Part shown: positions 36,440 through 48,445 of the stretch, one piece after another | Numbering within the stretch: the first letter of the stretch is position 1 | Layout of the letters: each line of letters begins with the position of its first letter | Assembly: GCA_948099385.1 (NCBI GenBank) | Contig: CANUEZ040000164.1 | Coordinates: 4,540,501 to 4,604,500 of the forward strand | DNA from: Fasciola hepatica | Taxonomy: Eukaryota; Platyhelminthes; Trematoda; Plagiorchiida; Fasciolidae | Direction of reading: 5' to 3' | Length of the DNA: 64,000 bases | Notes under the pieces: model-generated | Databases searched by the model: none | The model's input: only the letters and a program-made list of their open reading frames with translations | Told to the model about the DNA's origin: nothing | Program-made: the position numbers and the translations under genes

Positions 36440-38592
36440 GAAAAACGGGAAAAAACATACCGATTATCTGTTGTTCATAGAAAGGTAAGAAGGACCAATG
36501 AAGTAATAAATTCTGAAGCGAACAGAACGGGAAAGACAGTTAACGGGATCAGGAGCTGCGCGTACGAAAAAGAAAGATAATGATTGCGAAAATGAAAAAT
36601 ATACCAAATAAACCATTGTAGTAGGAAATGGTAGCTGACGAAAAGGAAAAAGTGGCGAATGAAATTTTAGGGATAAGTTGGTCAGTAAATAAGCATCAAC
36701 AAAAACAGGGGAAGAGAAAAGAACTAAAATGTAAAAGCGCGAAGAGACTCCATCGCAAATTGCAGAGCAGATTGAAAACGGAAAGGAAGGAACCATAAAC
36801 GATAGACGTGTGGTTTGGGTGTTCGATTGACAATCGTTCACGGGTGGGTTGAGTCACCGTGGGGGCTCGGTCGATGTGCACTGAGCACTGTTCATCATTT
36901 CCAACAAAAGTCGTATTTTTTTGCATATATTCTTTATTTCCTCGGTTTAGTTCTTCTAGTATTTGCGGATAATTTTTATCGCATGTTTTGCTTTCTGTTG
37001 GATAACAAATTTTGTGTTTCAAATTACTGGCTTCTCTGCGTATTTCTTCGAATCTTCCCGGAAGACATTTTCCATATTTTGTTTGGTTTATGAAGAAATC
37101 CCATGAGATATCTGTTTGTGTATTAGTGGATGGCGTACTAATTCGTCTAGCGTGACCGATTTTTCCAGTGGATCGTTTTCACCAAACATGCCATTTGATC
37201 TTGTCGTTTGTTTCGACTAACACTCATTTAACCCATTGGGTGAATTTTGAGAAACGTTCGCGTGTGGATCAGGGTACTCAATTGAGTACGTTCATCTAGC
37301 TTCTTGTATGCGCGCCTAAATGTACCGTGGCGCGTTCTTGAACATGTGCGTTTGTGCAAATCTTGAACTCACCTAATTTACGAAATGGATGGTTCACATG
37401 ATAGAGAAGATTATCTCTTTATATCTACAGAAATAAGATCAATGCCTCTAAAATACACGAAACGTGTTAGTTCGTGCATAGATTGATTGATTTAGTAGTT
37501 AATTCAGTCAAAATGGGTGTTTGATATAGAGAAGTATCCAATGGGGCAACTTATTGACATTGGTAAAGCTGACCGAACCAAAAGGCCTTTTCTCATAGGA
37601 CGTTCAATGCATTGAGAGTCTTCAAACACACAAGTCAAGGGCATTAGCCTGCACGCCATGCACTGAAGTAATTCGTAACATCTTTACCATTGTATACTGC
37701 GGAGAAGATGGTCCATTTTCAAGTCTCTCAAATGCATTCAAGGTAAATATTGCTTGTTCATCTAACGAGTGGTTCTGTTGCATGGTACGGAATATTTCCA
37801 CAGAAGATTTTTGATTGAATAAATCTATTAACGCCGAGGGAGCAAGTTCACGTACATCCTATAGCGTTTACAGATCTGTAACGCTCAAACGATTCCTCAT
37901 ATACTGTGGAACAATATATCACCTATACATTCCTCTAATGATCACATAGACTTTCATGTTCAAGTTCAATATACACTCTTTGGTATTCCAGTATCATCTG
38001 ATAACAGGCTTTTGAGGAGTAATATGAGAAATTCGACATCCCCTAAGTGTGTAGAGCGTAATTGTCCACACTGTGTTTCACCCATGAAATAAACTACGTA
38101 GGATGAATGTTTTCACTTTCTTATTTTTCTGTCGCTTCAGCGCGTTCCAACCCCGAAATAACCAAAATCATCTTTTCCAGTGTTGCCGCGACTATGCACC
38201 AAAAGCATAATGGGCTAATGCCTGGATTTGGGGTTGGGAATTCGTACGTTATAATCGGTTGACTATGTCCGAACAAGGCACTTTTCGGAGGCTTTTCTTG
38301 GCTTGATTTTAGTTCCGTGGAAAAAGTGGCTGTTTCCTTGCTCTGAGACCGCATACCTGCCTGTTCTTCCTTGGCGCGATTTAAGGACGCCCTTTTCTCA
38401 TGTACCCCACACGGCCTCCACTCTCTTTTAGTCAACAGTGGATCCACAAGCAACTTACCATTGTAAGCCAAAAAAACTTTGGGTTCCATAGAAGACTGTT
38501 GCCCGTAATGCAGCACCGTCTTCATTTGGACCACAAAGTAGTGTGCACTAAGCTTGCAATGTGTTTCTATGGCCGCTAAAATCGCGGCCATA
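36440..38592. repeat. repeat E, left arm of a large inverted pair
   Basis: This 2.15-kb sequence recurs as the reverse complement at 49,310-51,460 (E'). Over 36,900-37,150 the two differ at only about one base in thirty. The boundary at the left is near ACGGGAAAAAACATACC; at the right it is the hairpin at 38,568-38,592. A diverged third copy of its middle (37.26-37.77 kb) is at 52,060-52,560 and a partial fourth copy of its right end at 35.15-35.35 kb, so it is a dispersed repeat of at least four copies. Its ends carry no terminal inverted repeats that I can see. Confidence 0.88.
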
Positions 38593-38732
38593 TTTATTTC
38601 AAACTGTGTTTGAGTACTCATATAAATATTTATATATGTATATATGTATATATATTTAGAATGTGTATTGTAAAAAATGTTCAATCGTTTTTGCGTACGT
38701 GATACAAAATAGAACGTGATGCACAGATCCAA
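38121..38732 (-). CDS. unidentified 203-residue ORF in repeat E
   Basis: This is one of the longest open frames in the window. The first 45 residues cross the repeat boundary and an AT-rich run (YIYIYTYINIY), so a start at the later Met within NMAAILAAIETHC, just at the repeat edge, is more likely and gives about 156 residues. The body is LLVDPLLTKREWRPCGVHEK, then a Lys/Ser/Glu-rich stretch, then a hydrophobic segment CFWCIVAATLEKMILVISG near the end that could span a membrane. The inverted copy E' keeps part of the frame (49,425-49,760), but most differences change residues and its start is lost. That argues against selection on the protein. No family recognised. Confidence 0.3.
   Translation of the reverse strand: MDLCITFYFVSRTQKRLNIFYNTHSKYIYIYTYINIYMSTQTQFEINMAAILAAIETHCKLSAHYFVVQMKTVLHYGQQSSMEPKVFLAYNGKLLVDPLLTKREWRPCGVHEKRASLNRAKEEQAGMRSQSKETATFSTELKSSQEKPPKSALFGHSQPIITYEFPTPNPGISPLCFWCIVAATLEKMILVISGLERAEATEK
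38568..38592. other. perfect hairpin at the end of repeat E
   Basis: TATGGCCGC and GCGGCCATA form a perfect 9-bp stem around the loop TAAAATC. The E/E' similarity ends at this point. In E' only the inner four pairs remain (CCGC/GCGG at 49,310-49,324). The diverged copy at 35,315-35,332 has a different but still self-complementary stem, CTGCG/CGCAG, around GTTAAAAT. A 3'-terminal hairpin is typical of Helitrons, but the CTRR end expected a few bases later is not present. Confidence 0.7.
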
Positions 38733-39480
38733 AGCATCCTTATTACATTGACTGAAAACAAGAATGAAAAACTAAGACGTTTTCACGAAATGGTGACCCA
38801 TGGCAATTCATAGGTTGCAGTCCCTTTGTCATAACAAGGGAAAAATCCATAAAAGCCAACTCGAGATGACAACTGCAACACCAAAGAACTGACGTTCATC
38901 TGCAGAGATTATTGGAATCTACCAAACTCAAGGTGTTACAAGCTTTCAGAAGTCGATAAGATTCTTCAAAACGCCCGTGCGAAAAACATAAGAGCAACTC
39001 TAAAGGGGGACATTGAAAAAATGCAATAGGGACTGTTGAATCCGATATTTGTTATACGAGCCCCTTTGGGAATATGAAAGAAAGATGGTCACGGGATGCA
39101 CGAACACAAGCTGGCTAATCTCGGTACTATCCCCCCATCATCCTAAGCGACATAATTCCTAATCCTGAATCCGTCACACACGAGGTACACAAGTGAAATC
39201 TCAGGGGCTCGGCATTCATCAATCGATTTATTTCATAGACACATCAATTTGGATCACTTATTAGGTCTCATGTTACATAGAAACAACAAGTATCCTACTG
39301 TATAGACAAAACTGCTATCATCTTAACAAATCAATAGCCACAAACCGCATTTATTCACGTGCCCACCTCTATGAAGCTATACTACTGAACAATGAGGAAG
39401 TGAACAAAATCTTGATATTCCTGTTGTTACCGAGTTAAGAAACTACAAATACTAAGATGGTAGTCAAGAGTGTTCGTATG
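38600..39480. other. spacer between repeats E and D
   Basis: It begins with a short (TA)-rich run (38,625-38,656), then shows no recognised gene, repeat copy or RNA. Confidence 0.4.
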
Positions 39481-42224
39481 ATAATGAAAGCGAACGACAA
39501 TCCTCGTGGGTTCTGGTCCTAACCTAACCTTCATCACTTTAATTCCACTCAGCAGCTCCTTATCAACGGAGGCTCCCTTCCAAAGAATATACACCTTTCC
39601 TTCATATATAAAACAAAGTATTTTAACAAAACCACATTGCCCGTAATTCTTCTTGCTTTGCAGAGAGAAATCAATATTTCGTGAATATTTCAAACATTTT
39701 CGGCTGTCCTGAAATGTGGATTTGCCAGCGGCTCAGAAGAAGACAGTGACTTTCATAACAATCTGTGTGGCATGAATGGTTTAGCATTTTTTTCATTCGC
39801 TAAGATATCAGACGTCCAACCACTAGCCCACACACGTGATTTCCAATTCATTCATCATATTTTATTTGTCCTTAGAGTAACTCACTCCTGTTACACGGAA
39901 AATACGACGATGATTGTAGTAATCATTCAGATGAGGGTAGTGTTTTGGAAGAGCTGTGTGCCTGATACATAATGGCAAAATTGTAATTTCCAGTGGTCCA
40001 TACGCCTTCTCTTCTAGTACCTGACGTCTGCTCGTATTCAATATGTGAAACATGAAGCAGGGTTATTATACGACTGACTGCTCTCTTGTGATCCAAGTGT
40101 TGAACATTTTCTCTTCTACACGTCCTATTCCTGTATATCCAAGTCTGCATGTGAATAAACGCGTTCTACCCCGCCATGTGATTCATGTAAAATAAGTAAA
40201 CGAAATAATAACTGCTGAGGTCAGACTATACAAAATCAATATCAACAATCGCCCAACTCAGCTTGAGTCCAAGAATTCATTCGCCTGCGTGATAATTTTG
40301 TGAATATAATTACGTGATCTGCTATTAGGGCTCCTACCGTTGAGTAACATTATTCACATTTTCTAATCGTATGAGGCCATATTGTAGAAGTACGACGAAG
40401 GTGGAATGTATGAAGTTTTTCCACCAACACCCTGGCATTTATTGAGAGATACTTCCAAATAACATGGTTCCTACTTATATGGAATATCAGAATTTATGCC
40501 AACTTCGAAATATAATTTTACCTGTCCACTGTATGGTCATGTGGATCTTGAAGAGCATCAATGGATGGAGAGTTATTTTTTGGTGTGACAAGGGGATTCT
40601 TCGAAATCTATTTCGTCGAGCGTTTAGAAATAAAGGATGAATGAGATCGAATGGTTCCCAATTTCGAAATCTTGTCCTGTAGTCCAGATACGATACCCTA
40701 CCACTCACATTAAGGGTGGAAATTTGGGAACAGGTGTCCTCATTCTCGAGTCTGTCTTTGCTTATTCGACTCAATAATTTACCGAATGATTGCCATATCG
40801 TTATATAATGGACTCGTTGTCCAATCGCGCTCCCTACAATCATGATGATTCTTGTTTGAAGCTCAAATATAGCGATGATTGGGCAGGAGTGTACTTCGTT
40901 CGTGTGTTCACCGAGCAGCAGCAACCGCGAAATTAACCATGTGCTTCCAGGAACATTTTGTCCGACCACCCATCATCCTAATATAATATAAAACTGCATA
41001 CTTGATTACACTTTATTTCGTGTTATTCAATTAAAATATGTGAAACAATGTCCCGGGTACGCCATGGGTACAGTGGAAAGCTGTCGAAAGAGTACGTGAT
41101 AGACAGCAAAACATTTGTTCACCATGACCGCTAGGTCTACAATTAGTCAGTATGAGTATATGGCCATCTTAGAGATCATCTCCTCCATCTGCTCCAGTAA
41201 AGTTCCAATATCCTCGGATTTGTCTATTATTCATATCCCTGAATTGGTCAAGTAGATTAAACTAGTTTGATATATGAGCACATGGAAGTCATAAAATGAA
41301 ATGAAATTTGGTCGATCTCGTCTAAATAAGAGTCACGGAAAGTGTGAAACTTCATTTGAAAACACAAAGAACCTTTGCTATGGAGATGCATTCCACAGCT
41401 TATTCAATGTGTTTATATCATCAACTTTGAAGCAGCAATGAAAGGATTTACATAGCAAATTATCTGTCTAGTTAAAAATAGAACAATGGAAGTTGTGTAT
41501 GACTAAGCACGAATAAAACATCTATCTCACCGTGTTTTGCAATAATGTTGTATGATAACGGACTTTTTTGACCACAAGCAAATGGTCGTTGAGTATTCTG
41601 ATGAGATTGTGTAAGTGAATACTGTACAATTCGAACGAATTCTGTTTCCGTGTTTGAAGTTGGGTTATGTTGTGTACGTTCAGCTGCTACGGATGATTAT
41701 TTGGTGTGAGGCCCGGTGTACTATGTCTAAGATTTACGACGCACCGTTATCAGTCGACTTTGTTGGTCGACGGTAATCCACTGTCGCTGAGTTAGGCAGT
41801 CGGCGGTATCTGGTACAGCCATGTGCGGTTACTAACGCTGATTGTATTAGTCGTTTCCGCTTTATTATAACTAACCGTGCAGTTGGTCACGATCCTCATA
41901 GTAAAACTGAACGACTACACTCACACTTGAAAAGGGAGTACGGAATCATAAGTCGTATGATACGAATAAGCTTCATCAGAAAATCATGTTGATCTTAAGG
42001 AAAAGGCGAATCCTACGAATGTCCTGTTTGCTTCGTCAAACGTGTGTATGGGTCGCAACAATGAAGATTCGTACACAATAATTTTTTCAATGTGTCGCTG
42101 ACATCATTCTAGAAAACATTGACCTCCGGATGCAAGTACGAACCTCCAATAAACTTCACACGATCAACGACGAGGAAGAGGAGACTTCAAAATGTGTTTA
42201 AAACGGAAGACTGAAAACCCTGAA

Positions 42225-42410
42225 ACACCTCTTCTACTTATCTTTATATTGTACAACAATACATGAAAGCCCAGGATGGGGAGGCAGCTGAGGAAAGGCT
42301 GCCGAATGGGAAAGTGATCAGCAGTGGTGGGAATCGAACCCGTTCTTCGTCGTCTAAAGTCCACGATGATTATAATTTAACCACCTCCGGTGATGTCTCA
42401 AAGAGCATCA
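42225..42410 (-). repeat. tRNA-derived SINE-like sequence (D copy)
   Basis: On the minus strand there is an excellent B box, GGTTCGATTCCC, at 42,329-42,340, with an A-box-like TGGTTAAATTATAATC about 35 bases upstream (near 42,370-42,390). The tRNA-like head is followed by CACCACTGCTGATCAC and then a body CATTCGGCAGCCTTTCC...AGCTGCCTCCCC shared with 27.36-27.41 kb. Compared with that copy, this one is better preserved. The anticodon arm cannot be folded convincingly, so this is a SINE or tRNA pseudogene, not a tRNA gene. Confidence 0.55.
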
Positions 42411-43789
42411 GGTTGGTTGATTTCCGTTGACATGGATAAAGAACAATCTGTGGTGGTATGGAGGGATTTATTCGGTTGAAAATGGGAACGTATTCAGTTT
42501 GACATAGTTGAAGTGATACTAGCAGAAAAGTTTCATTCTCGAATTACTCGTCGTTGTTGTTCCACGGAATGTGAGGTAAATTGATGAAGAAGGACAGGCT
42601 GATAATATGACTTCGGTACATATGAATGATAGAGTGGGTCAGCTTTCACCGAAAGAGGGGCCTTAAGGAACCCCTTTCGACTAGATTCCAATCGGTCGGA
42701 CAAAGTAGAATCGTTTTTGTCATCAGATTGCACCACCACGTGTCCCTCAATCCTGAGAACCAAACATGCTCTAATCACCGGTAGACCACGTGGTGTCCGC
42801 CTTCTTCTCAACATCACTGGACAGATCGCCCCCATCGCGGCAAGCTGCGAATGACGGGGGCAGCAACACAATATCATCTCTAGACGCTACGGTGACCCGT
42901 ATTTGGTGGATCGCCCGTTCGGCCGTACCCGCGGCAGTCAGACGCTGCGGAGATGGCTGAATGTAGTCGTTATTCAGGACACCAAGGTCAGTGATGCCCG
43001 TAACCTTTTTTATTGCTTGTGAGTTTTAGGGGTCCAGGTATTCAAATTGTGCGCCAATGTTCCGAGTGAGATGCCGAGGACGCATCCCTCTCTGTCAGGT
43101 TTTCTAACGGTGTGAGCAATGTCCTACGGTGTCGCCGGTCTCTCTACCAATAGTTCCGCTTGCCCAGCCTGAAGACTCTCTTCAGTACAGGTTACCCTGG
43201 AAGGTCTGCTATCCTGATGGAATTGATACAAGGTGTAGAACATCTCTAGCGTTCTGTCTGCCTGCCTAAAAGATAGAATGACAGAGGCCTTTCAGCACTA
43301 CATTAAGGTTCCTACCAAAAGCCCTTTCTGTATTATTTAGTTACTTGCTACCGGTGAGTGCTACTAGCGTCTGTCTTACTACACAAGTAGAACCGACTGC
43401 CTATTTCCATGGAATTGCATCATGAATCTGTTTTGGAATAAAAAATTACCTGAGAATTATGTGTCAGTCCTCAAAAAATCTGTCAATCACATCTCAGGTC
43501 GAGTGGTGCCTTAGTTCAAATTTTGGCCCCTTTCGTTTTCTTCATTGGAGAACCACATAAATGCCATATATCGCTATTTCCTTTCACTTCTGTCATTCAG
43601 GAGGCAGAATGTTTGATCAAATCTGAGGGAACCTACCCGCTGACTGGCAATGCACAAGCAATGCAGTACACTCTGAACCGCTGAGCTAATGAGGTATCCA
43701 AATGCAATTAGCTTTGGGAAGACTGACGGGAATCTGTGCCTGCACTCACTTTGTGGCGCAAATGCTCTGTGGTCTGTTTATTGATTTAT

Positions 43790-43977
43790 CATGCCCCTTA
43801 TTCACAAAACCTCCAATCTGACAGTCAAAATGACAACAAATATCAAAAGTTTGGAGAATAAAATAATTTCACAGAATGGCATACATTTTTCGATAACCAC
43901 TTGACATCCTCATTTGAAGTTCGGCCCCTTGTTTCGCATTGGTCATTCCTTCTTCAACACCAAGTTTCATTGCAAGC

Positions 43978-44026
<49 letters not shown>

Positions 44027-45300
44027 GCACATATACACACAGCAACAATCTCCGTTTGATGCCAGTCCTTATAGGTACGAATATCCCAAAATTCAGACTT
44101 GCATCTCTTTTTCAGTTGTGTTGCACTGACTAGATATACGACCCATAACTGACAATCAACTAAGCCGCCACACAGTAATGAACGTCATCAATAATAGAAA
44201 CTAATAGACAATGAAATTGGCAACAAGTGGTTGGGCAATACAATGACCGAGCAAACGTTTTCCAGTGAAGGTTTGCGGCGCGGTTCCCGTTACAATAGGA
44301 GTCGAAAATACCTCGATTCTATGCCCTATATATTCATTCCTACCGATAAACGCTCGCTTAATTTCTCCAGCACTGAAGCTGGAATAGCTCTACAAACATG
44401 TTCAGCTCAAGCCTTCAAACTGTCTACAGTTGCCAGCTGGGGATTTCATGCTCCCGTCTTGAAACAGTACCAAAATTAAAAACGTCCAAATGGATTGAAT
44501 CCGGAGAACGTTTATGCCAATATACGGACAACGGTTCCGTAGTGCGCTGACGCTCTGTCAAGGTAAAAGACTATTCTTAGCATGATCGAAAAGAGCATAA
44601 CTTTTAGACAATAAGAAAGTATGTGCAATACGTATGCATATAGATTCCTGCATCCACCTTGTTGGACAGAACACACAGTAACAATATCCGTGGACGGCAG
44701 ATGACGAGCCGAAGATTCCCATTTCACATCACCTTGTCTATCACTTTTATAAAACTCATGAGGGGGTTCAATTTGTACCAGATCCTCGTGCGTTTATAAT
44801 ATCTGGTGTTCTGTAGACTGAGCGTGAATTCATCAGGTGGAAGTGAGCCAGCACAAAAGGTTATACGGATTTTGACTCTATGTAAGAACAAATCACAGAA
44901 TTCTATATGTCCAGCGTTATCCTAGAGAAATATGGTACGAACGTGATGAGGTCTGCGAATATTGTAGCCATGATTCTACAGGATATTCATGACAAAACCC
45001 AAAGAGATGTCCAATCGGCTGGCGGCTTTCCGCGGTACAATGTCCAGTTCCGTAGCAAACAGATCTTATGAATGATTAGGGTCAATTTCATTTCGATTTC
45101 TTCAGTACCCGAACTCGCGTAGGGAACTGACTTTACATTTACGCGCGCCGAAACTCAATGGCTATTCAACACAAAATAATTAATTTCTGTATAAATAACA
45201 ATAGATGCGTTCGGCCACCGTCACTCCTGGAATACGGAGTTCGAAGTTCAATTACCAAATAGATTTGGACTGGAAATACATGGGTCACCTCAGAGATCGC
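43790..45300. other. D-specific block absent from A2
   Basis: The homology with A2 stops near 43,780 and resumes near 45,310. A2 has in its place the RTE fragment and a TA tract. The frame at 44,231-44,479 (82 residues, with DSMPYIFIPTDKRSLNF) and a minus frame at 44,512-44,727 are unrecognised. Confidence 0.45.
43985..44019. repeat. (TA)n microsatellite
   Basis: An AT dinucleotide tract of about 35 bases inside the 1.5-kb part of D that has no counterpart in A2. Confidence 0.97.
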
Positions 45301-46984
45301 ACTTATCTACGCTAGCAGTCAGCTCAAACCTCTTGCGTGCACTGCTGCTGTGTGATCATTCGACGTCAAGCAACCTGCATTTTGTTTGTCCAAAATGACT
45401 GCCGTTGTTTTATGCTCCGATTGCGGACAGGTGTGGAGAAGGTTCTTGAATGTGGATTACGCTGAGAGACATAGTTGGGTTACTACAGATTTCACCGGGG
45501 GTGTCCATCCCAGTGAAGAATAACGGTAATTGCTTGAATAAACTCGATCGTCATATACAACAACAAATTCAACCCACAGGTGAATATCTGTTTAAAAAAG
45601 TGTTCGTAATATTTCAATTTTGCATTGTTTCAAGATGAATTATCCTTATATTTCACGTTGAATTTCATTGCACTTCAAACTTCATATCCGTTGAAATTAT
45701 TTGAATATAAATATTAATTTATATAATGTCAATCATTTTCAAATATTGCACATAAGAATAGAATTATGACTTGGGTCAGCCAACCGATTTACATAAAGTT
45801 CCTTAAGTCTTTGGGAATGTTTGAGATTCGGAAAGCTTCATCTCTGACGTGTAAGTCACTAAAGGTCTAATGAAGCTTACTTCGATAATCGCTTGTCAAA
45901 TATTTTCACGTGAATCCTAACTTCCAGTCTTGTACTCAATATAACTAGCTCGTGATACCACCAAATAATTGGCAAACTTCTAAGTTTGGTTTTGTCTTCT
46001 GCAAACGTCGGTGTGATTTACGTGTGAAAAACTGATTTCACTGTGTACTCTGACACCTACTACTTGTGTTGATGTTTGTGACGTGAGACAAGCAGTCACC
46101 TGTTTCCACAGGTTAGAAAAACCATGTCAAAGTCAGAGCACAATGCATTAGATATGGTGTGTGGCTCATGGGAACCTACACACCTGGCAGTACTAATCAA
46201 AGAACATGATGTGATCGCAAAACTTAGTAAGTATTCAATCTGAAACTTGGACTGAGAAAATATGAATGACAATGGAAAAACCTAACTGGGTTATGCAATC
46301 TGCCGGATTCATTCAATATCACACCGTATTTTCTATCAGATTTTCCTGACTAACCGTGACCAACGATGCATGGGTTATTGTTTTCACCTAACCAATTTTC
46401 CAACAACTTAGGAACTATCTTCATAAAGCCATACAAGTGGAACCTTCGTTCACCAAACATGAATAGAAGCACCCACTAATCGTTTGGAGTAGGAGCCCCG
46501 ATTAAGACTCGAAATTACTACGAAGCCGAAGTGAACAACATTTCACTTCGAATGGGTCGTCTTCGTTACCGTGGTATTTCAGTTCACAATTTATGGTGAG
46601 TTTCACGTTTATCCCTTATATTGCGGTGACCAATCGAGACTACGGTATTTGCCACTTTCTACTTTTCCATGCTGGAGAATTTTACCAAACCATATCAGGC
46701 AATTAGTTCAATTTATTGCATTCATTCATTTACCTCACATTCCTGTGCTCATGCTTTGCTTCCTATCTGCCAACATTGTCGAGTGGAGGACCGAGTGAAT
46801 AGGAGCATGAAGTGCAAAAAAGCCGAAGCAAGGTGAGAAATGGATATCACGAATACAAGAAAAGAGTTCGAATACAACAACGCCTTTAGCCGCAACACCT
46901 CATCGCACCACCTAGTGCCTCCATCCATCTAGGAGGCGGGTCACGTGAACCCCAACCCAGAAGTCTTACACGTCCTACTTGGCC

Positions 46985-47290
46985 AAGTTCAATGATCAGG
47001 GTTTTCATACCATTTTGCCATATCATGCACTGACCACCCCGACCGAAGTTCCAACCGCCACCTGCCTCGGAAAACAGCGTAAGCCGATCAAGCCAATCGG
47101 TTGGCATGCGTACCACATATCGCAATCATCAAAGCCTGTCTGGCTTTGATAATTGATCCGGAGACTGACTTCTGATTCCCGAAATTCCACATATAACCTC
47201 AGCATTGCCGATAAGGTGTTCTCATCACATTTGGGCAATGCCCCGGAAACATCGACGCTCGGACGCCGACAGGCTTCGCCCATATCCTGC
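46985..47290 (-). repeat. dispersed repeat, copy 3 of 3, with open frame
   Basis: This corresponds to 4,865-5,165 and 32,265-32,585. On the minus strand it keeps open frames of 79-86 residues (47,023-47,283, with ENTLSAMLRLYVEFRES; 46,886-47,125). The 5-kb copy keeps a comparable minus frame. The family is not recognised. Confidence 0.45.
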
Positions 47291-47479
47291 TTTCATCGGT
47301 TGTGTTTCTGAGCTGTAAGAAAAGAGCAGGTTTCCCGTCCACGCTGTGCGCACATTACTAAACGCACAATCGGCAACCACTCTCGCTTGCATTTAGGCTG
47401 GTCCTCAGAGTCACTCTTTGCTATGAATCTTGTGGCATATACCTGAGGTTCCGTTTCGATAGACTCATCTACCGACATG

Positions 47480-48104
47480 GAGATCCATAGAAACATTCAA
47501 CCTGAGGATGTAACAAAGCGTCAGGCTCCAACGGGATCCACCCAGTTCGGATTCAAAGATAGTGAGTGCACCTCATTAGAGAACGTCATGTTTTGTTCTG
47601 GAAAATTTGAAATTCCGAACAGGTTATTTTATGTGAACTGAATCTACTTTTGTCCACATCTGTACGAAGGGCTCGACTTGTGACTGCGTTGACCATAAGG
47701 ATCGGGACCTCATACCAATAATCTCAAAGATGCTAGCGTCAGTCATACTTCGCAAGTTGTATCGATTCTTCCAACAATTTCCTTTGTAATAAGGACGATT
47801 CATCCATTGCATTTCGTAGCTATTGATATTCGTCTTCTGGTGATTTTATAAAATCAAGCCAGTCATGAAAAACTCGAACGTTTTATTCTCAGTATTTGTC
47901 CTGATTGCATAAAATGCAAATACAACTATAAATTGGCTTACAACACAAAGAAATTTGTTTCCGAGCACACTGTTGAATCTGCCATGCTTTTATGCCAAAC
48001 TCATCTGTTCTGCGTAGCACCAGACCGCTGTTCACTTTGCATACGATTGATTTTCTGTCGGAATCGTTCTTGATTTATCTAAACATCTCTCTCTCACGAA
48101 GATA
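47480..48104. other. no gene recognised
   Basis: One minus frame (47,624-47,812) without a motif. Confidence 0.4.
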
Positions 48105-48121
48105 AACACACACACACAAGA

Positions 48122-48159
<38 letters not shown>

Positions 48160-48168
48160 AAACACACG
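48105..48168. repeat. (CA)n microsatellite
   Basis: A CA tract with AAGAAT, AAA and similar interruptions. It sits at the place where the homologous repeat A copy has only a short GTGTGTGTGT run (25,358-25,367) on the corresponding strand. Confidence 0.97.
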
Positions 48169-48179
48169 CATTCACAAGT

Positions 48180-48445
48180 TGTTCTTCGCACTCACTGCAC
48201 CTGTGATATTTTGGACAGAATATGCTATCTCGACTTGCTTTCCAACCTCAACCTGTGAATGGACAACGTGTTACGCTTAGACCAATCTTCCAGTTCTTCC
48301 AAGTCAACTGGCTTTCTTAGGTACTCGAAACTGTGATCAGTTGAAGTGGCCTGCTGGCCCTAGATTGTCGTTGCAAGTTTCCTCACTGATCCCAAGCTAA
48401 TAGGTGCTTGGTAAACTCCTTGAAGAAAGCCACAAATTGAGGTCT
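48180..48445 (-). repeat. inverted, diverged copy of the 25.1-25.37-kb part of repeat A
   Basis: Read on the minus strand, GGTCTAAGCGTAACACG and GCCAGCAGGC-ACTTCAAC recur with GAGGTTGGAAAGCAAGTCGAG, matching 25,135-25,290 and 62,590-62,740. Identity looks about 75%. Confidence 0.7.

Larger units (their letters stand above)
39480..47480. repeat. segmental repeat D (older partner of A/B sequences)
   Basis: The left part (39,480-39,740) matches B around 56,880-57,170: TTCTGGTCCTAACC-type start, CTCCTTATCAACGG versus CTCCTTGTCGACCG, and ATGTGGATTTGCCAGC. From 40,150 it follows A2 in order through the LTR-like site, the near-identical 41.04-41.46-kb block, the SINE, and on to 47.3 kb. The 41.04-41.46-kb block is far more similar to 26.16-26.58 kb than its flanks are. 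Frames at 40,487-40,969 (-), 42,533-42,877 (-) and 44,231-44,479 (+) are unrecognised. Confidence 0.8.

Noticed and set aside
38568..38600. Repeat E as a Helitron
   Set aside because: The hairpin fits, but there is no CTRR end after it, no TC start and no Rep/helicase coding sequence.
42225..42410. A functional tRNA gene
   Set aside because: Only the B box and a loose A box are present; the anticodon and acceptor stems do not close.
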